This document shows, one piece after another, positions 9,061 through 18,460 of a stretch of 64,000 nucleotides of DNA (its first letter is position 1; each line of letters begins with the position of its first letter). The stretch lies in the NCBI GenBank assembly GCA_021798575.1, contig JAJZGI010000003.1:23067-87066 (forward strand). The letters are read 5' to 3'. The notes beneath the pieces were generated by a model. It was not told where the DNA came from and made no database searches. It saw only the letters and a list, made by a program, of their open reading frames with translations. Both the position numbers and the translations under genes were made by a program. The stretch comes from Pseudomonadota bacterium. GTDB taxonomy: Bacteria > Pseudomonadota > Alphaproteobacteria > Acetobacterales > Acetobacteraceae.

Positions 9061-10460
9061 TCATCATCGGCGGCGGCATCGCCGGGCTCATGGCCGCGCT
9101 GGCTGCGGCACCCGCGCCGGTGGTGCTGCTCAACCCCGTCGCCCCGGGGGAGGGTGCCGCCAGCGTCTGGTCGCAGGGCGGTCTGGCGGCGGCCGTCGGC
9201 GCGGATGACAGCCCGGCGCTACATATACGCGATACGCTCAAGGCAGGGGCCGGCCTGTGCGCCCCGCAGATGGTGGCGGAGATCATCGCCGCCGGGCCGG
9301 GGCTGGTCGATACAATGCTCGGCTACGGCGTGCGTTTTGACACCGATGGTTCGGGCAGGCTGGCGCTGGGGCTGGAGGCCGCGCACAGCCGCCCGCGTAT
9401 CCTGCACGCAAATGGCGACCAAACTGGCGCCGAGATCATGCGCGCGCTCATCGCGGCCGTGCGGCGCACACCGTCCATCCGTTTTCTGCCCGCCCAGGCC
9501 CGGCATATCTGCGTTTCGGGCGGCGCGGTCGCGGGCGTGCTCGCAACCCAGGGGGATGAGGTTCTGCGCCTGCCCGCGCGCCAGGTGCTGCTGGCCACCG
9601 GCGGCATCGGCGCGCTGTTCCGCGACAGCACCAACCCGCCCGGCGCCGTCGGCTTTGGTCTCATGCTCGCCGCCGCCGCTGGCGCGCGCCTCAAGGATCT
9701 CGAGTTCATCCAGTTTCACCCGACCGCGCTGGCCGCCAACACACCCTCCCTGCCGCTGATCTCCGAGGCGGTACGCGGTGAGGGCGCGGTGCTGATCGAC
9801 GAGCATGGGGACGCATTTCTCAATGGCGGAGACCTCGCCCCGCGTGACACCGTGGCGCGCGCCGTGTTCGCCCACCAGACCGCCGGGCACCAGGTGTTCC
9901 TGGATGCGCGGCGGATCGGCGCCCGTTTCGCCACGCGCTTTCCGGCAATCTCTGAAATCTGCGCCAAAGCGGGGATCAACCCGCAGAACCAGCCGATCCC
10001 CGTGCGGCCCGCCGCGCACTATCACATGGGCGGCGTCGCGGTGGATGCCAGCGGGCAGAGCAGCGTCCCCGGCCTGTTCGCCGCCGGGGAGGTCGCCTGC
10101 ACCGGCCTGCACGGTGCCAACCGCCTGGCCAGCAACTCCCTGCTGGAGGCCGCGGTGTGCGGCGCCGTCGCCGGTCGTGCGATGGCGGCGCTTCCGGTGG
10201 GCAACGCCTCAACCCTGCCCGAGATGGCACTGCCGCCAGAACCCAATGCCGCCGCCATCCGCGGCATCATGTCCGAGCATCTGGGCGTGCTGCGCACCCC
10301 GGCGGGCCTGCAACGCGCCGTCGCCCAGTTGCAGGCGCTCGCTCCAGGTAATCCCGCCGCTGAGCTTGGCCTGCGCATCGCCCAGGCGGCGCTGGCGCGC
10401 AAAACCTCGGTCGGCGCGCACGCCGTCCAGGGCACCGCCGCGCTCCATCAGGCTGCCTGA
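9057..10460 (+). CDS. nadB: L-aspartate oxidase NadB
   Basis: A 467-aa FAD enzyme oxidising L-aspartate to iminoaspartate, the substrate of NadA. The FAD dinucleotide-binding start is [45 protein letters not shown] and [15 protein letters not shown] are family motifs, and [13 protein letters not shown] is the C-terminal FAD-contact segment. The real start is ATG 9057, overlapping the nadA stop; the track start 8925 only extends through nadA in another frame. The protein is shorter than the ~540-aa E. coli enzyme and its end ([11 protein letters not shown]) departs from the usual RxESRGxH motif. Confidence 0.95.
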   Translation: MIIIGGGIAGLMAALAAAPAPVVLLNPVAPGEGAASVWSQGGLAAAVGADDSPALHIRDTLKAGAGLCAPQMVAEIIAAGPGLVDTMLGYGVRFDTDGSGRLALGLEAAHSRPRILHANGDQTGAEIMRALIAAVRRTPSIRFLPAQARHICVSGGAVAGVLATQGDEVLRLPARQVLLATGGIGALFRDSTNPPGAVGFGLMLAAAAGARLKDLEFIQFHPTALAANTPSLPLISEAVRGEGAVLIDEHGDAFLNGGDLAPRDTVARAVFAHQTAGHQVFLDARRIGARFATRFPAISEICAKAGINPQNQPIPVRPAAHYHMGGVAVDASGQSSVPGLFAAGEVACTGLHGANRLASNSLLEAAVCGAVAGRAMAALPVGNASTLPEMALPPEPNAAAIRGIMSEHLGVLRTPAGLQRAVAQLQALAPGNPAAELGLRIAQAALARKTSVGAHAVQGTAALHQAA

Positions 10461-10468
10461 AAATTACC

Positions 10469-11317
10469 ATGCAACTGCCACCCCTGCCCGCCGTGATGAT
10501 CGAGCCCGCTATCCGCGCCGCGCTGCTGGAGGACCTCGGCCGGGCCGGGGATATCACGTCGGATTCGGTCATCGATGTGCACACTCAGGCGGAGGTGGCG
10601 CTGATCGCGCGCGAGCCCGGCACCCTCGCGGGGTTGGATTTCGCGCGCAGCGCCTTTGCGCTCATCGAGCCGCGCATCCGCTTCGTCGCCCATTGCGAGG
10701 ATGCCGGCCGCCTCACCCCCGGCCAGCGCATCGCCAGCGTCTCAGGCCCGGCCCGCGCCATCCTCACGGCTGAGCGTGTGGCGCTGAATTTTCTAGGGCA
10801 TCTGAGCGGCATCGCCACGGCGACCGCCGGCATCGCCGATTCCATCGTCCACACCAGGGCAAAAATCTGCTGCACACGCAAAACCACGCCCGGGCTGCGC
10901 TTTGCCGAAAAATACGCGGTGCGCGCGGGCGGCGGCGCCAATCATCGCTTCGGGCTGGATGACGCGGTGCTGATCAAGGACAACCACATCGCCATCGCGG
11001 GCTCCATCACTACCGCCATCACCCGTGCCCGCGCTGCCATCGGCCATCTCGTGAAAATCGAGGTGGAGGTGGATACGCTGGCCCAGCTCGAGGAAGCGCT
11101 CAGCCTGCACCCGGACGCGATTCTGCTGGATAACATGGCCCCGCCCATGCTGCGGGAGGCTGTGGCGCGCATCGGCGGCCGCGCCATCAGCGAGGCATCG
11201 GGGCGGATCACAGCGCAGACCGCGCCGGAGATCGCAGAAACCGGGGTGGACCTGCTCTCCGCCGGCTGGCTCACCCATAGCGCCCGCGTGCTGGATATCG
11301 GGCTGGATTTTACCTGA
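10469..11317 (+). CDS. nadC: Nicotinate-nucleotide pyrophosphorylase (quinolinate phosphoribosyltransferase)
   Basis: A 282-aa cytoplasmic enzyme converting quinolinate and PRPP to nicotinate mononucleotide, completing the nadABC branch. Motifs: LLEDLGRAGDITSD, ERVALNFLGHLSGIAT, the catalytic-site CTRKTTPGLRFAEKYAV, GGGANHRFGLDDAVLIKDNH, and the C-terminal LLSAGWLTHSARVLDIGLD. It begins 8 bp after nadB, so it belongs to the same transcript. Length matches the family. Confidence 0.96.
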   Translation: MQLPPLPAVMIEPAIRAALLEDLGRAGDITSDSVIDVHTQAEVALIAREPGTLAGLDFARSAFALIEPRIRFVAHCEDAGRLTPGQRIASVSGPARAILTAERVALNFLGHLSGIATATAGIADSIVHTRAKICCTRKTTPGLRFAEKYAVRAGGGANHRFGLDDAVLIKDNHIAIAGSITTAITRARAAIGHLVKIEVEVDTLAQLEEALSLHPDAILLDNMAPPMLREAVARIGGRAISEASGRITAQTAPEIAETGVDLLSAGWLTHSARVLDIGLDFT

Positions 11318-11422
11318 CAGCCTCTCGCGGCTATGAAATCGCCGTCATTTTCACAACCCATGTCTTGGCCGCCCTGATCCCCTGCACCCATATAATGGAC
11401 GGAAAATTTTTCCGGACTTCGC

Positions 11423-12142
11423 ATGGTCTGCAACTTGCCTATCCGCTGTGTTTTCACCTTCGCCCTGCTGGCGCTTGCAACCGCACCTGCCCAGGCCGAC
11501 ACCAGCGTCATCTCGCGCACTCAGGCGTTGCGCCGGGATGCGCGATATGTCGCCATTCAGGAGCCCACCCCCGGTAACCCGCGCCTCATTCTGGTGGATA
11601 TCGCCCGGCAGAAGCTGTATCTGCTCGTGCATGGGCAGGTGCGGGTGAGTTGGCCGGTTTCCACCGCCTGGCGGGGCGTCGGCAACCTTCTGGGCAGCGA
11701 CCGTACGCCCACCGGGCTGTTCGAGATTGCCGTCAAAATGGGTGCCGGGTTGCCGGAATTCGCCATCCTCAACAGCCAGGGGCCAAGCGGCGGCGTCGCC
11801 ACGCCGGTCTTCGCCTCCCATGATTTAGCAGCAAGCCGCTTTATCACCACCCGGCTGCTGGTGCTGGAGGGGCTGCAACCAGGGTGGAATGAGGGCGGGG
11901 ATGTCGATACGCTGGCGCGGCAGATCTATATTCATGGCACCGCCAACCTCGGGATGCTGGGCCAGCCGGCATCCCTTGGCTGTGTGCAGATGGCGCCGGG
12001 GGCTATTATCGCGCTCTCCCGCGCCGTGCCCATCGGCACGCTGGTGCTGATCACGCCGAGCCTTGGGAATCCAGAGATTATTCCAGGCCAGCCGCCCGCG
12101 CCCGGCACGATTATCGCCAGTAATAGCGATACTCGGGATTGA
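11423..12142 (+). CDS. L,D-transpeptidase (YkuD family), exported
   Basis: A 239-aa periplasmic enzyme that would form 3-3 peptidoglycan cross-links or attach proteins to peptidoglycan. A signal peptide (CVFTFALLALATAPAQA) is followed by the YkuD domain: LILVDIARQKLYLLVHGQ, TPTGLFEI, and the catalytic IHGTANLGMLGQPAS followed by LGCVQM (His ... Ser-x-Gly-Cys). A perfect TATAAT at 11391-11396 lies about 26 bp before the ATG, but no convincing -35 is seen. The stop lies 1 bp before the end of a convergent gene. Confidence 0.9.
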   Translation: MVCNLPIRCVFTFALLALATAPAQADTSVISRTQALRRDARYVAIQEPTPGNPRLILVDIARQKLYLLVHGQVRVSWPVSTAWRGVGNLLGSDRTPTGLFEIAVKMGAGLPEFAILNSQGPSGGVATPVFASHDLAASRFITTRLLVLEGLQPGWNEGGDVDTLARQIYIHGTANLGMLGQPASLGCVQMAPGAIIALSRAVPIGTLVLITPSLGNPEIIPGQPPAPGTIIASNSDTRD

Positions 12143-12143
12143 T

Positions 12144-12800
12144 CTACCGCAGGTACTGCGCCAGGAACGCGAGGCTGCGCAGCTCAGCCAATTCCGTATC
12201 CTGCGCCTTGTAAGCGGGCCGTTCCGTGCAGCCAAAACCATGTTCGGCACCGGCATAGGTGAATATCTCCACCTGCGGCTGGGCGCGACCGATCGCTGCC
12301 ACGTCGGACATGGGGATGCTCTTGTCCGCCTCAGCAAAATGCAGTTGCACCGGGCAGTTGGGGGCCAATGCGTTGGCCGCGGCGATGCCGCCGCCATACC
12401 AACCCACCGCCGCCTTGAATTGGTGGGTCTTCGCCGCGCCGAGCCAGGCCAGCGTGCCGCCCCAGCAATAGCCGATGATCCCCACCGGTCGCTCGCCAAA
12501 ACTCGCCGCCACGGCTGTAATATCCTCAATTGATGCCACGTCGGGAATCGCCGCGCGCAGCCTCAGCCCTTTCTGGACATCCTCCGGCGTATAGTTGAGT
12601 GCCACGCCGCGTTCCGCCCGGTCGAAGAGCGCCGGGCAGATCACCCGGTAGCCAAATCCGGCCAGCCGCTCCGAGACCCGGCGCATATGCGCGTTCACGC
12701 CAAAAATCTCCTGCAACACCACGAGCCCACGCGGCGCGTTCAGATTCCCGGCCTCGAAACCGGCGAATTCATGTCCATCGGCGGCGGTCAGTTTCATCAT
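12144..12800 (-). CDS. Dienelactone hydrolase family protein
   Basis: A 218-aa cytoplasmic alpha/beta hydrolase. The nucleophile is Cys in IGYCWGGTLAW; Asp in FAEADKSIP and His in AGAEHGFG complete the triad. The N-terminal VVLQEIFGVN is also diagnostic. The natural substrate is unknown; DLH paralogues outside aromatic-degradation operons often act on other esters. AGGAGA upstream of the double ATG supports the start at 12800. Convergent with the L,D-transpeptidase gene, 41 bp after rppH. Confidence 0.9.
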   Translation of the reverse strand: MMKLTAADGHEFAGFEAGNLNAPRGLVVLQEIFGVNAHMRRVSERLAGFGYRVICPALFDRAERGVALNYTPEDVQKGLRLRAAIPDVASIEDITAVAASFGERPVGIIGYCWGGTLAWLGAAKTHQFKAAVGWYGGGIAAANALAPNCPVQLHFAEADKSIPMSDVAAIGRAQPQVEIFTYAGAEHGFGCTERPAYKAQDTELAELRSLAFLAQYLR

Positions 12801-12840
12801 TTGCTTTCTCCTGCGTTGCTGGCCTTGCGCCTGGGCCGAA

Positions 12841-13332
12841 TTACCCGCTTTTGAATTGCGCCACCAGATGCGCGAACTCGCGCGCCAGCCCTTCGTAGAT
12901 CTGCCGCTTGAACGCTATCGCCAGGCCCGGCAGTGCGTTCAGCTCCACCCATTTCCAGGCATCGAACTCCGGGTGTGGGTCGCGCTCCAGTACGATCTCG
13001 GAATCCTCGCCCAAAAACCGCAGGGCGAACCATTTCTGGCGCTGCCCGCGATATTTCCCGCGCCAGGATTTGCCGATCAGCCCGGGCGGAAAATCATACT
13101 CCACCCATCCCGGCTGCTCGCCGATGATATCCGCGCGCCGCGTGCCAATCTCTTCCTCCAGTTCGCGCAGCACCGCCGCCCTTGGGTCCTCTCCGGCGTC
13201 GATCCCGCCTTGCGGCAGCTGCCAGGCCTCCAGCCCCACTCGCTTGGCGACCAGCACGCGCCCATCTGGGCCAAAGAGCAATGCACCCACATTCAGCCGG
13301 TAGGGCAGCGTCGATATGGCCGCTTCGTTCAA
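12841..13332 (-). CDS. rppH: RNA pyrophosphohydrolase (Nudix)
   Basis: A 163-aa Nudix hydrolase that removes pyrophosphate from 5'-triphosphorylated RNA and so starts decay. YRLNVGALLFGPDGRVLVAKR, WQLPQGGIDAGEDP and the REL-EEEIG Nudix box are present, and the C-terminal GQRQKWFALRFLG and FDAWKWVEL are RppH-specific. The ATG overlaps the ctpA stop by 4 bp. It is the last gene of the proA-to-rppH minus-strand run. Confidence 0.93.
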   Translation of the reverse strand: MNEAAISTLPYRLNVGALLFGPDGRVLVAKRVGLEAWQLPQGGIDAGEDPRAAVLRELEEEIGTRRADIIGEQPGWVEYDFPPGLIGKSWRGKYRGQRQKWFALRFLGEDSEIVLERDPHPEFDAWKWVELNALPGLAIAFKRQIYEGLAREFAHLVAQFKSG

Positions 13333-14699
13333 TTCGCCGCCACGGTGGTGTGCGGTCCCATCGCCGCCACCAGCTTGAGCGCCATCTGGAGCTGGAAGTC
13401 GGTCGCCGGATTGCTCGCATCAAAGGCCGGCCAATGCGCGGGCGGCTTGCTGGGGATGCTCCGGGCCACGGCGGGCAGCGGCAGGGCGGGCGGCAGCGGC
13501 TGGGTGGTCAGCCCGGTCGGGTTGGTGAAGGAGTTCAGCAGGTTCGTCTCGCGCATCTGCGCAAAGGCATCCGGCGGCAGGTCGGTCTCATGCACCTTCA
13601 CATTCGGTGTTACGCCATAGCCCTGGATGGACTTGCCCGAGGGCGTGAAATACAGCGCCGTGGTCAGGCGCAGCGCGCCCTCATTGTCGATCGGCATGAT
13701 CGTCTGGACCGAGCCCTTGCCGAAGGTGCGGGTGCCCAGCACCAGCGCCCGGCGGTTTTGCTGGAGCGCGGCGGTCACGATCTCAGCGGCGGAGGCGGTG
13801 CCGCTGTTGGTCAGCACCACCATCGGTGCGCCATGGGTGATATCATCACCCTGCGCATACCACACCGCGTCATCTTCTGAATGTCTTCCATGGGTCGAGA
13901 CAATCTCGCCGTTGGTCAGAAAATCATCGCCGACCGCCACCGCCTGGTCCAGCAGCCCGCCCGGATTATCCCGCAGATCCAATATATAGCCGTGGATATA
14001 GCCATGCGCCTGCGCCTTCAGCCGGGCGACGGCACGGGCCACATGCGCCCCGGCTTTTTCGTCGAAACTATCCAGCCTTATATAGCCCACATCGCCCGCA
14101 GGCGTGGTGTAGAGCTTCTCCTTCACATCCTGGATTTTGATGATCTCGCGCGTCAGCACCACGACGACCGGCGTGGTGATGCCCGCGCGCTTCACCGTGA
14201 GGGTGATTTTGGTCCCCGGCTTGCCGCGCATCTCCGTCACCGCATCGTCCAGGTCTAGCCCTTGGGTGGATTTGCCGTTGATCTCGACGATGATGTCACC
14301 CGGCTTCATGCCCGCGCGCGCGGCGGGCGTGCCGTCGATTGGGGAGATCACCTTGAGCAGCCCGCTGGTCTGCGTCACCTCCAGCCCCAGCCCGCCGAAC
14401 TGGCCAGAGGTCTGCACCTGCATATCGGCATATTGCTGCGCGTTCATATAGCCCGAGTGCGGGTCGAGCCCGGCCAGCATTCCGTTCACGGCGTTATAGA
14501 TCAATTTGTCCGTCGGCGGGTCAAAGACGTAATTTTCCTTGATCTGCGTCAGAATATCGCCGAACAGCGAGAGCTGCTGATAGGTGCTGTCCTGCGGCGT
14601 GTTCTGGCCCATCGCCCGATGCAGCGGCCCGGCTACCGTGCCGACCGCCAATCCGGCCATAAAAATACCGCCTAAAAGTAGCCCGTTGCGCAAACGCAT
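13329..14699 (-). CDS. ctpA: Carboxyl-terminal processing protease (S41 family)
   Basis: A 456-aa periplasmic serine protease. An N-terminal signal anchor (GLLLGGIFMAGLAVGTVAG) is followed by the S41 N-domain (LDPHSGYM), a PDZ domain (GMKPGDIIVEING) and the catalytic core with the Ser in TNSGTASAAEIV and Lys in TFGKGSVQ. It probably trims periplasmic substrates, including peptidoglycan hydrolases. ATG 14699, with GAGG 8 nt upstream, is preferred to the track's TTG 14720. It lies downstream of envC, the usual alphaproteobacterial order. Confidence 0.93.
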   Translation of the reverse strand: MRLRNGLLLGGIFMAGLAVGTVAGPLHRAMGQNTPQDSTYQQLSLFGDILTQIKENYVFDPPTDKLIYNAVNGMLAGLDPHSGYMNAQQYADMQVQTSGQFGGLGLEVTQTSGLLKVISPIDGTPAARAGMKPGDIIVEINGKSTQGLDLDDAVTEMRGKPGTKITLTVKRAGITTPVVVVLTREIIKIQDVKEKLYTTPAGDVGYIRLDSFDEKAGAHVARAVARLKAQAHGYIHGYILDLRDNPGGLLDQAVAVGDDFLTNGEIVSTHGRHSEDDAVWYAQGDDITHGAPMVVLTNSGTASAAEIVTAALQQNRRALVLGTRTFGKGSVQTIMPIDNEGALRLTTALYFTPSGKSIQGYGVTPNVKVHETDLPPDAFAQMRETNLLNSFTNPTGLTTQPLPPALPLPAVARSIPSKPPAHWPAFDASNPATDFQLQMALKLVAAMGPHTTVAAN

Positions 14700-14753
14700 C
14701 CAAAAATCCTCATGACTCAAATCCTCGGGCCATTAGATAGCATCCGCGCCCGA

Positions 14754-15854
14754 TTATCCAGTGCCAGCACCCGCGAGCCAGGGCTGCGGGTCTACGGGCG
14801 CGCCGTTCTGCCTTAATTCGACGTAAAGTACCGGCTGGCGGGTGGGCTGCGCCGGATTATAGCCCAGCATGGACCCGACAGGCTGGCCATGCGCCAGCCG
14901 CTCGCCGGTGGCGACATCCAGATGATGCATCCCCGCCAGCACCACGCTGGTGCCATCCCCGCAATCAGTGATCACCATCAGCCCATAGGCGGGGAATGCG
15001 CCGGCGAACATCACCGTGCCCGCACAGGGGGAAATAACACGCGCCCCTGGTGCCGCGCCGTAGCTAACTCCCTCGGCGGGCCCGGCCAGCGTGGCGGCGC
15101 CGAACCCCTGGATGATCCGCCCGGCCACCGGCGCTCCGCCGCTGCCCGCAGGCAGGTTCACCGGCGTGGTGCTTTGTGGGACCAGCCCGGCCACGGCGGC
15201 GTTGATGCTCTGCAATTTGTGCTCTGCTGCCAGGCTGGCTTCCGCCTCACGCGCCTGGATGCTCGCATCGGCCATTTCAGCCGCCTGCGCGACATCTATC
15301 TCCTGGTTCAACGCCGCCTCGGCCGTCTGCTGCGTCGCCACCGCCGCGGCGAGGCGCGTCTGGGTCGCCTGCGCCTGCGCCTGCAAGGCCAGCACGTGGG
15401 CGGACTGGGTCTGCACCTGCAACGCCCGCGCCGCGATGGCGCGCGCCACGCCTTGCAGAATCGCGATGCCCTGCACCGCCTCGCGCGGGGGCAGCGGCGT
15501 CGCCAGCAGTGTCTCGGCCGGCTGCGCGGCGAGCCGTTGCATCGCGGGCAGAAGCTGCTCCAGCGCGGCCTCCGCCGTCGCCAGATGCTGGCTCGCCGTG
15601 GCGCACGCCGCGCTCAGGGCGGAGAGCTGCTCTGCATCGGTGGCCGTCTGCGCCTCCAGCCCGCGCAGGTTGGCGGCGGCCTGCACCTGCCGCTCGGCCA
15701 GCAGCGCGGCCCGTGCGGCTTGCGCGCGTCGGTCCTCCCGCGCCAGCAGCTCGGCGTGGCGGTGCCGGTTGAGCGCCGTGCGCGCCGCATCCGCCAGCCG
15801 CTGCGCGCTCGGCGGCACCGCCTGTCCTATCCCGGGCAGCAGCGCCAGCAGCAC
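14754..15854 (-). CDS. envC: Murein hydrolase activator EnvC-like protein
   Basis: About 366 aa, exported. A long Ala/Gln/Glu-rich coiled coil (residues ~15-230) precedes a C-terminal LytM/M23 domain. The metal ligands expected of an active M23 peptidase are degenerate (YVEL where HxH is expected), as in EnvC, which activates amidases rather than cutting peptidoglycan. The track start is GTG 15854 with a short leader (LLALLPGIGQA). The frame stays open upstream (LLNWFYGLCVLL...) but offers only CTG before it runs into gpmI, so the start is uncertain. Confidence 0.85.
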   Translation of the reverse strand: MLLALLPGIGQAVPPSAQRLADAARTALNRHRHAELLAREDRRAQAARAALLAERQVQAAANLRGLEAQTATDAEQLSALSAACATASQHLATAEAALEQLLPAMQRLAAQPAETLLATPLPPREAVQGIAILQGVARAIAARALQVQTQSAHVLALQAQAQATQTRLAAAVATQQTAEAALNQEIDVAQAAEMADASIQAREAEASLAAEHKLQSINAAVAGLVPQSTTPVNLPAGSGGAPVAGRIIQGFGAATLAGPAEGVSYGAAPGARVISPCAGTVMFAGAFPAYGLMVITDCGDGTSVVLAGMHHLDVATGERLAHGQPVGSMLGYNPAQPTRQPVLYVELRQNGAPVDPQPWLAGAGTG

Positions 15855-15874
15855 GCAAAGCCCATAAAACCAAT

Positions 15875-17389
15875 TTAACAGAGCAAGGATTTCCCGGTCA
15901 TCGCGCCGGGCTGCGCCACGCCCATCAGCGCCAGCAGTGTGGGCGCCAGGTCCGCCAGAATCCCATCCGCCAGCCCGCGCCCTTCAGGCCCGCCCGCCAG
16001 CAGCACCGGCACCGGGTTGGTGGTATGCGCGGTGTGCGGCCCACCGGTCTCGGGGTCGCGCATCGTCTCGCAGTTTCCATGGTCGGCGGTCACCAGTAGC
16101 GCACCACCCTGTCCCGCCACCGCCTGGGCGATCGCGCCCAGCCCGGCATCCACCGTCTCAACGGCTTTGATCGCCGCCCGCAACACGCCGGTGTGGCCCA
16201 CCATGTCCGGATTGGCGAAATTGAGAATGATCAGATCATATACCCCGCTCTGTATCGCCGCGACGGCCTTCTGTGTCAGCTCGCGCGCCGACATTTCGGG
16301 TTGCAGATCATAGGTCGCGACCTTGGGCGAGGGCACCATGATCCGCGCCTCACCGGGATAGGGTTCCTCACGCCCGCCGTTCAAAAAATACGTCACATGC
16401 GCATATTTCTCGGTCTCGGCCATGCGCAGCTGGGTCTTGCCAGCCGTCGCCACCACCTCGCCCAGAATATCGTTGAGATACTGCGGCGCGAACAGCCAGC
16501 GCATGTGCGGCGCCAGCGCGTCGGAATAGGCGGTCATGCCCAGCGCCGCAGCGAACCGAACCGGCGTGCGCTCAAAACCCTCAACAGCCGGGTCGAGCAG
16601 GGCGGTCAGAATCTCGCGCACCCTATCGGCGCGGAAGTTTACGCACAGCAGCCCGTCTCCATCACGCGCCCGCGCGTCATCCCCGATTTTCGCGGCGGTC
16701 AAAAATTCATCGGTCACCCCGGCGGCATAGCCCGCCATGATCGCCGCTCCGGCGCTGGCAAATGCCGTTCCCTTGCCCTGGATGATGAGATCATAGGCCA
16801 CCTGCACCCGCTCCCAGCGCAGGTCGCGGTCCATCGCATAATAGCGGCCGATCACCGTGGCTACCCTGGCGCTCCCCGCCAGCGCCTGCTCGAAATTCGC
16901 CATATAGTCGGCACCGGACAGCGGCGGCGTATCCCTGCCATCCATCCAGGCGTGCACCACCACCTCCAACCCGGCCTGATGCAGAATCCGCGCCAGCGCC
17001 ACAGCCTGGTCCTGGTGCGCATGCACCCCGCCCTTTGAGATCAAACCCAGCAGATGCGCCCGGCCACCGGTCTTTTTCAGCGCCGCGATAAAATCGATCA
17101 GCGCCGGATTGGCCTTTAGCGTGCCGTCCTCGATGGCGGTATCGATCCGCGGCAATTCCTGCATCACCACCCGCCCGGCGCCGATATTGAGATGCCCGAC
17201 CTCCGAATTGCCCATCTGCCCGTGCGGCAACCCCACCACCTGCCCGGAGGTGGTTAAAAACGCATGCGGGCCATCCGCCCATAAACGGTCAAAATTCGGC
17301 GTCTCGGCGAGTGCGACGGCATTATGGGCCTGCTGCTCGCGCCAGCCGAAACCATCCAGAATCACGAGCATAACAGGTTTTTTAGGCAT
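15875..17389 (-). CDS. gpmI: 2,3-bisphosphoglycerate-independent phosphoglycerate mutase
   Basis: A 504-aa cytoplasmic glycolytic enzyme interconverting 3- and 2-phosphoglycerate through a phosphoserine. VILDGFGWRE and GQMGNSEVGHLNIGAGR (phosphorylated Ser) mark the active site; HAWMDGRDTPP, FRADRVREI, NFANPDMVGHTG and TADHGNCETM are the other metal-binding motifs. Length fits the family. The start has AAGGA seven bases upstream. It sits between rlmH and envC. Confidence 0.97.
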   Translation of the reverse strand: MPKKPVMLVILDGFGWREQQAHNAVALAETPNFDRLWADGPHAFLTTSGQVVGLPHGQMGNSEVGHLNIGAGRVVMQELPRIDTAIEDGTLKANPALIDFIAALKKTGGRAHLLGLISKGGVHAHQDQAVALARILHQAGLEVVVHAWMDGRDTPPLSGADYMANFEQALAGSARVATVIGRYYAMDRDLRWERVQVAYDLIIQGKGTAFASAGAAIMAGYAAGVTDEFLTAAKIGDDARARDGDGLLCVNFRADRVREILTALLDPAVEGFERTPVRFAAALGMTAYSDALAPHMRWLFAPQYLNDILGEVVATAGKTQLRMAETEKYAHVTYFLNGGREEPYPGEARIMVPSPKVATYDLQPEMSARELTQKAVAAIQSGVYDLIILNFANPDMVGHTGVLRAAIKAVETVDAGLGAIAQAVAGQGGALLVTADHGNCETMRDPETGGPHTAHTTNPVPVLLAGGPEGRGLADGILADLAPTLLALMGVAQPGAMTGKSLLC

Positions 17390-17469
17390 TTTGGTCCTTA
17401 CGAAGCCATCGTTTGTGGCATATTAGGCTATTCCCTGCACTCCACCCAAGGGGCGCGTCCCGGAGGAAT

Positions 17470-17931
17470 TCAATCTGGCCGCCCGGCCCGGTGGTAGGGA
17501 TGCCCGGCCAGGATCATCTGCGCGCGGTAGATCTGCTCGGCCAGCAGCACGCGCGCCAGCAGATGCGGCCAGGTGAGCGGCCCGAGTGAGAGCGCCACAC
17601 CGGCCCGCGCCAGCACCCCGGCGCTCAAGCCCTCCGCACCGCCGATCACAAACGCCAGTTTTTTATGCTCCACAGTCCAGCGGCCCAAATGCGCAGCCAG
17701 CGCCACGCTGTCGGGCGCCATTCCACCGCCATCCAGCGCGATGAGAAACTCACCCGCCGCCAGCGCCGCCAGAATCGCCTCGCCCTCGCGGCGTTTGATC
17801 TCGGCGGCGCTGCCGACACCGTCGGCCAGTTCCAGCAGCCCAAATGCCGGGCGGATACGCGCGGCGTAGCGTTGGAACAATATGGCCTCAGGCGCGGCGC
17901 GCCCGGCCCGGCCCACGGCGATCACCCGCAC
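17470..17931 (-). CDS. rlmH: 23S rRNA (pseudouridine1915-N3)-methyltransferase
   Basis: A 153-aa SPOUT methyltransferase acting on helix 69 of 23S rRNA. Motifs: VRVIAVGRAG at the N-terminus, FVIGGAEGLS for cofactor binding, and LLARVLLAEQIYRAQMILAG ending in HPYHR. The GTG at 17931 gives the family N-terminus; the track's start (17985) would add residues that read through rsfS in another frame. It starts 8 bp after the rsfS stop, the common rsfS-rlmH pairing. Confidence 0.92.
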   Translation of the reverse strand: MRVIAVGRAGRAAPEAILFQRYAARIRPAFGLLELADGVGSAAEIKRREGEAILAALAAGEFLIALDGGGMAPDSVALAAHLGRWTVEHKKLAFVIGGAEGLSAGVLARAGVALSLGPLTWPHLLARVLLAEQIYRAQMILAGHPYHRAGRPD

Positions 17932-17939
17932 GCACGCAC

Positions 17940-18377
17940 CTACGCCTCGGCTTCGCCGGGTTCCGCATCCAGCTCGGCGCTCCACATCTTCTCCAGCGCG
18001 TAGAGCGTGCGCGCCTCGGGCTTAAACAGATGGATGATGATATCGCCCGCGTCGATCAGCACCCAGTCGGTGCCGTTCGCGCCCTCCATGCGGGTTTTTT
18101 TGAACCCCGCCTCCACCAGTTTCTCGTTCAGATGGGTCGCCATCGCGGCGATCTGTCGGTCGGCCAGCCCGGTGGCGATCACCATGCGGTCGGCGAAGCT
18201 CGCCCGCCCGGCGAGATCGATGGCGATGATCTCCTCCGCCTTGTCATCCTCCAGGCTCGCCAGAATCACCTGCTGCATCCGCTCCAGCTCCGGCGGGCTG
18301 ACCTTAACGCCAGCCTGTTTGCGGCGCGGCCCGGCGATGCTGGCTTTTTTGCGCGGTGAGCCCGGCATGGCAGGCAA
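17940..18377 (-). CDS. rsfS: Ribosomal silencing factor RsfS (Iojap/YbeB)
   Basis: A 145-aa protein that binds ribosomal protein uL14 and blocks 30S-50S joining in starvation. The core reads DDKAEEIIAIDLAG, DRMVIATGLADRQI, TDWVLIDAGDIIIHLF and YALEKMW, all family motifs. A basic extension of about 30 residues precedes it; two in-frame ATGs (18377, 18368) are possible. Located between nadD and rlmH. Confidence 0.92.
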   Translation of the reverse strand: MPAMPGSPRKKASIAGPRRKQAGVKVSPPELERMQQVILASLEDDKAEEIIAIDLAGRASFADRMVIATGLADRQIAAMATHLNEKLVEAGFKKTRMEGANGTDWVLIDAGDIIIHLFKPEARTLYALEKMWSAELDAEPGEAEA

Positions 18378-18460
18378 GGCCTCGGCCTGGGTTTTGGGCG
18401 CGCGTGGGCGGGGCGCGGCAGCGCCGCGCGCGGCTTGCGGCTTGCGGATCGGGGGGCGGG

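Noticed and set aside
14754-15854. EnvC-like protein as an active M23 endopeptidase
   Set aside because: The expected HxH and other metal ligands are replaced in the LytM domain, so an activator role is more likely.
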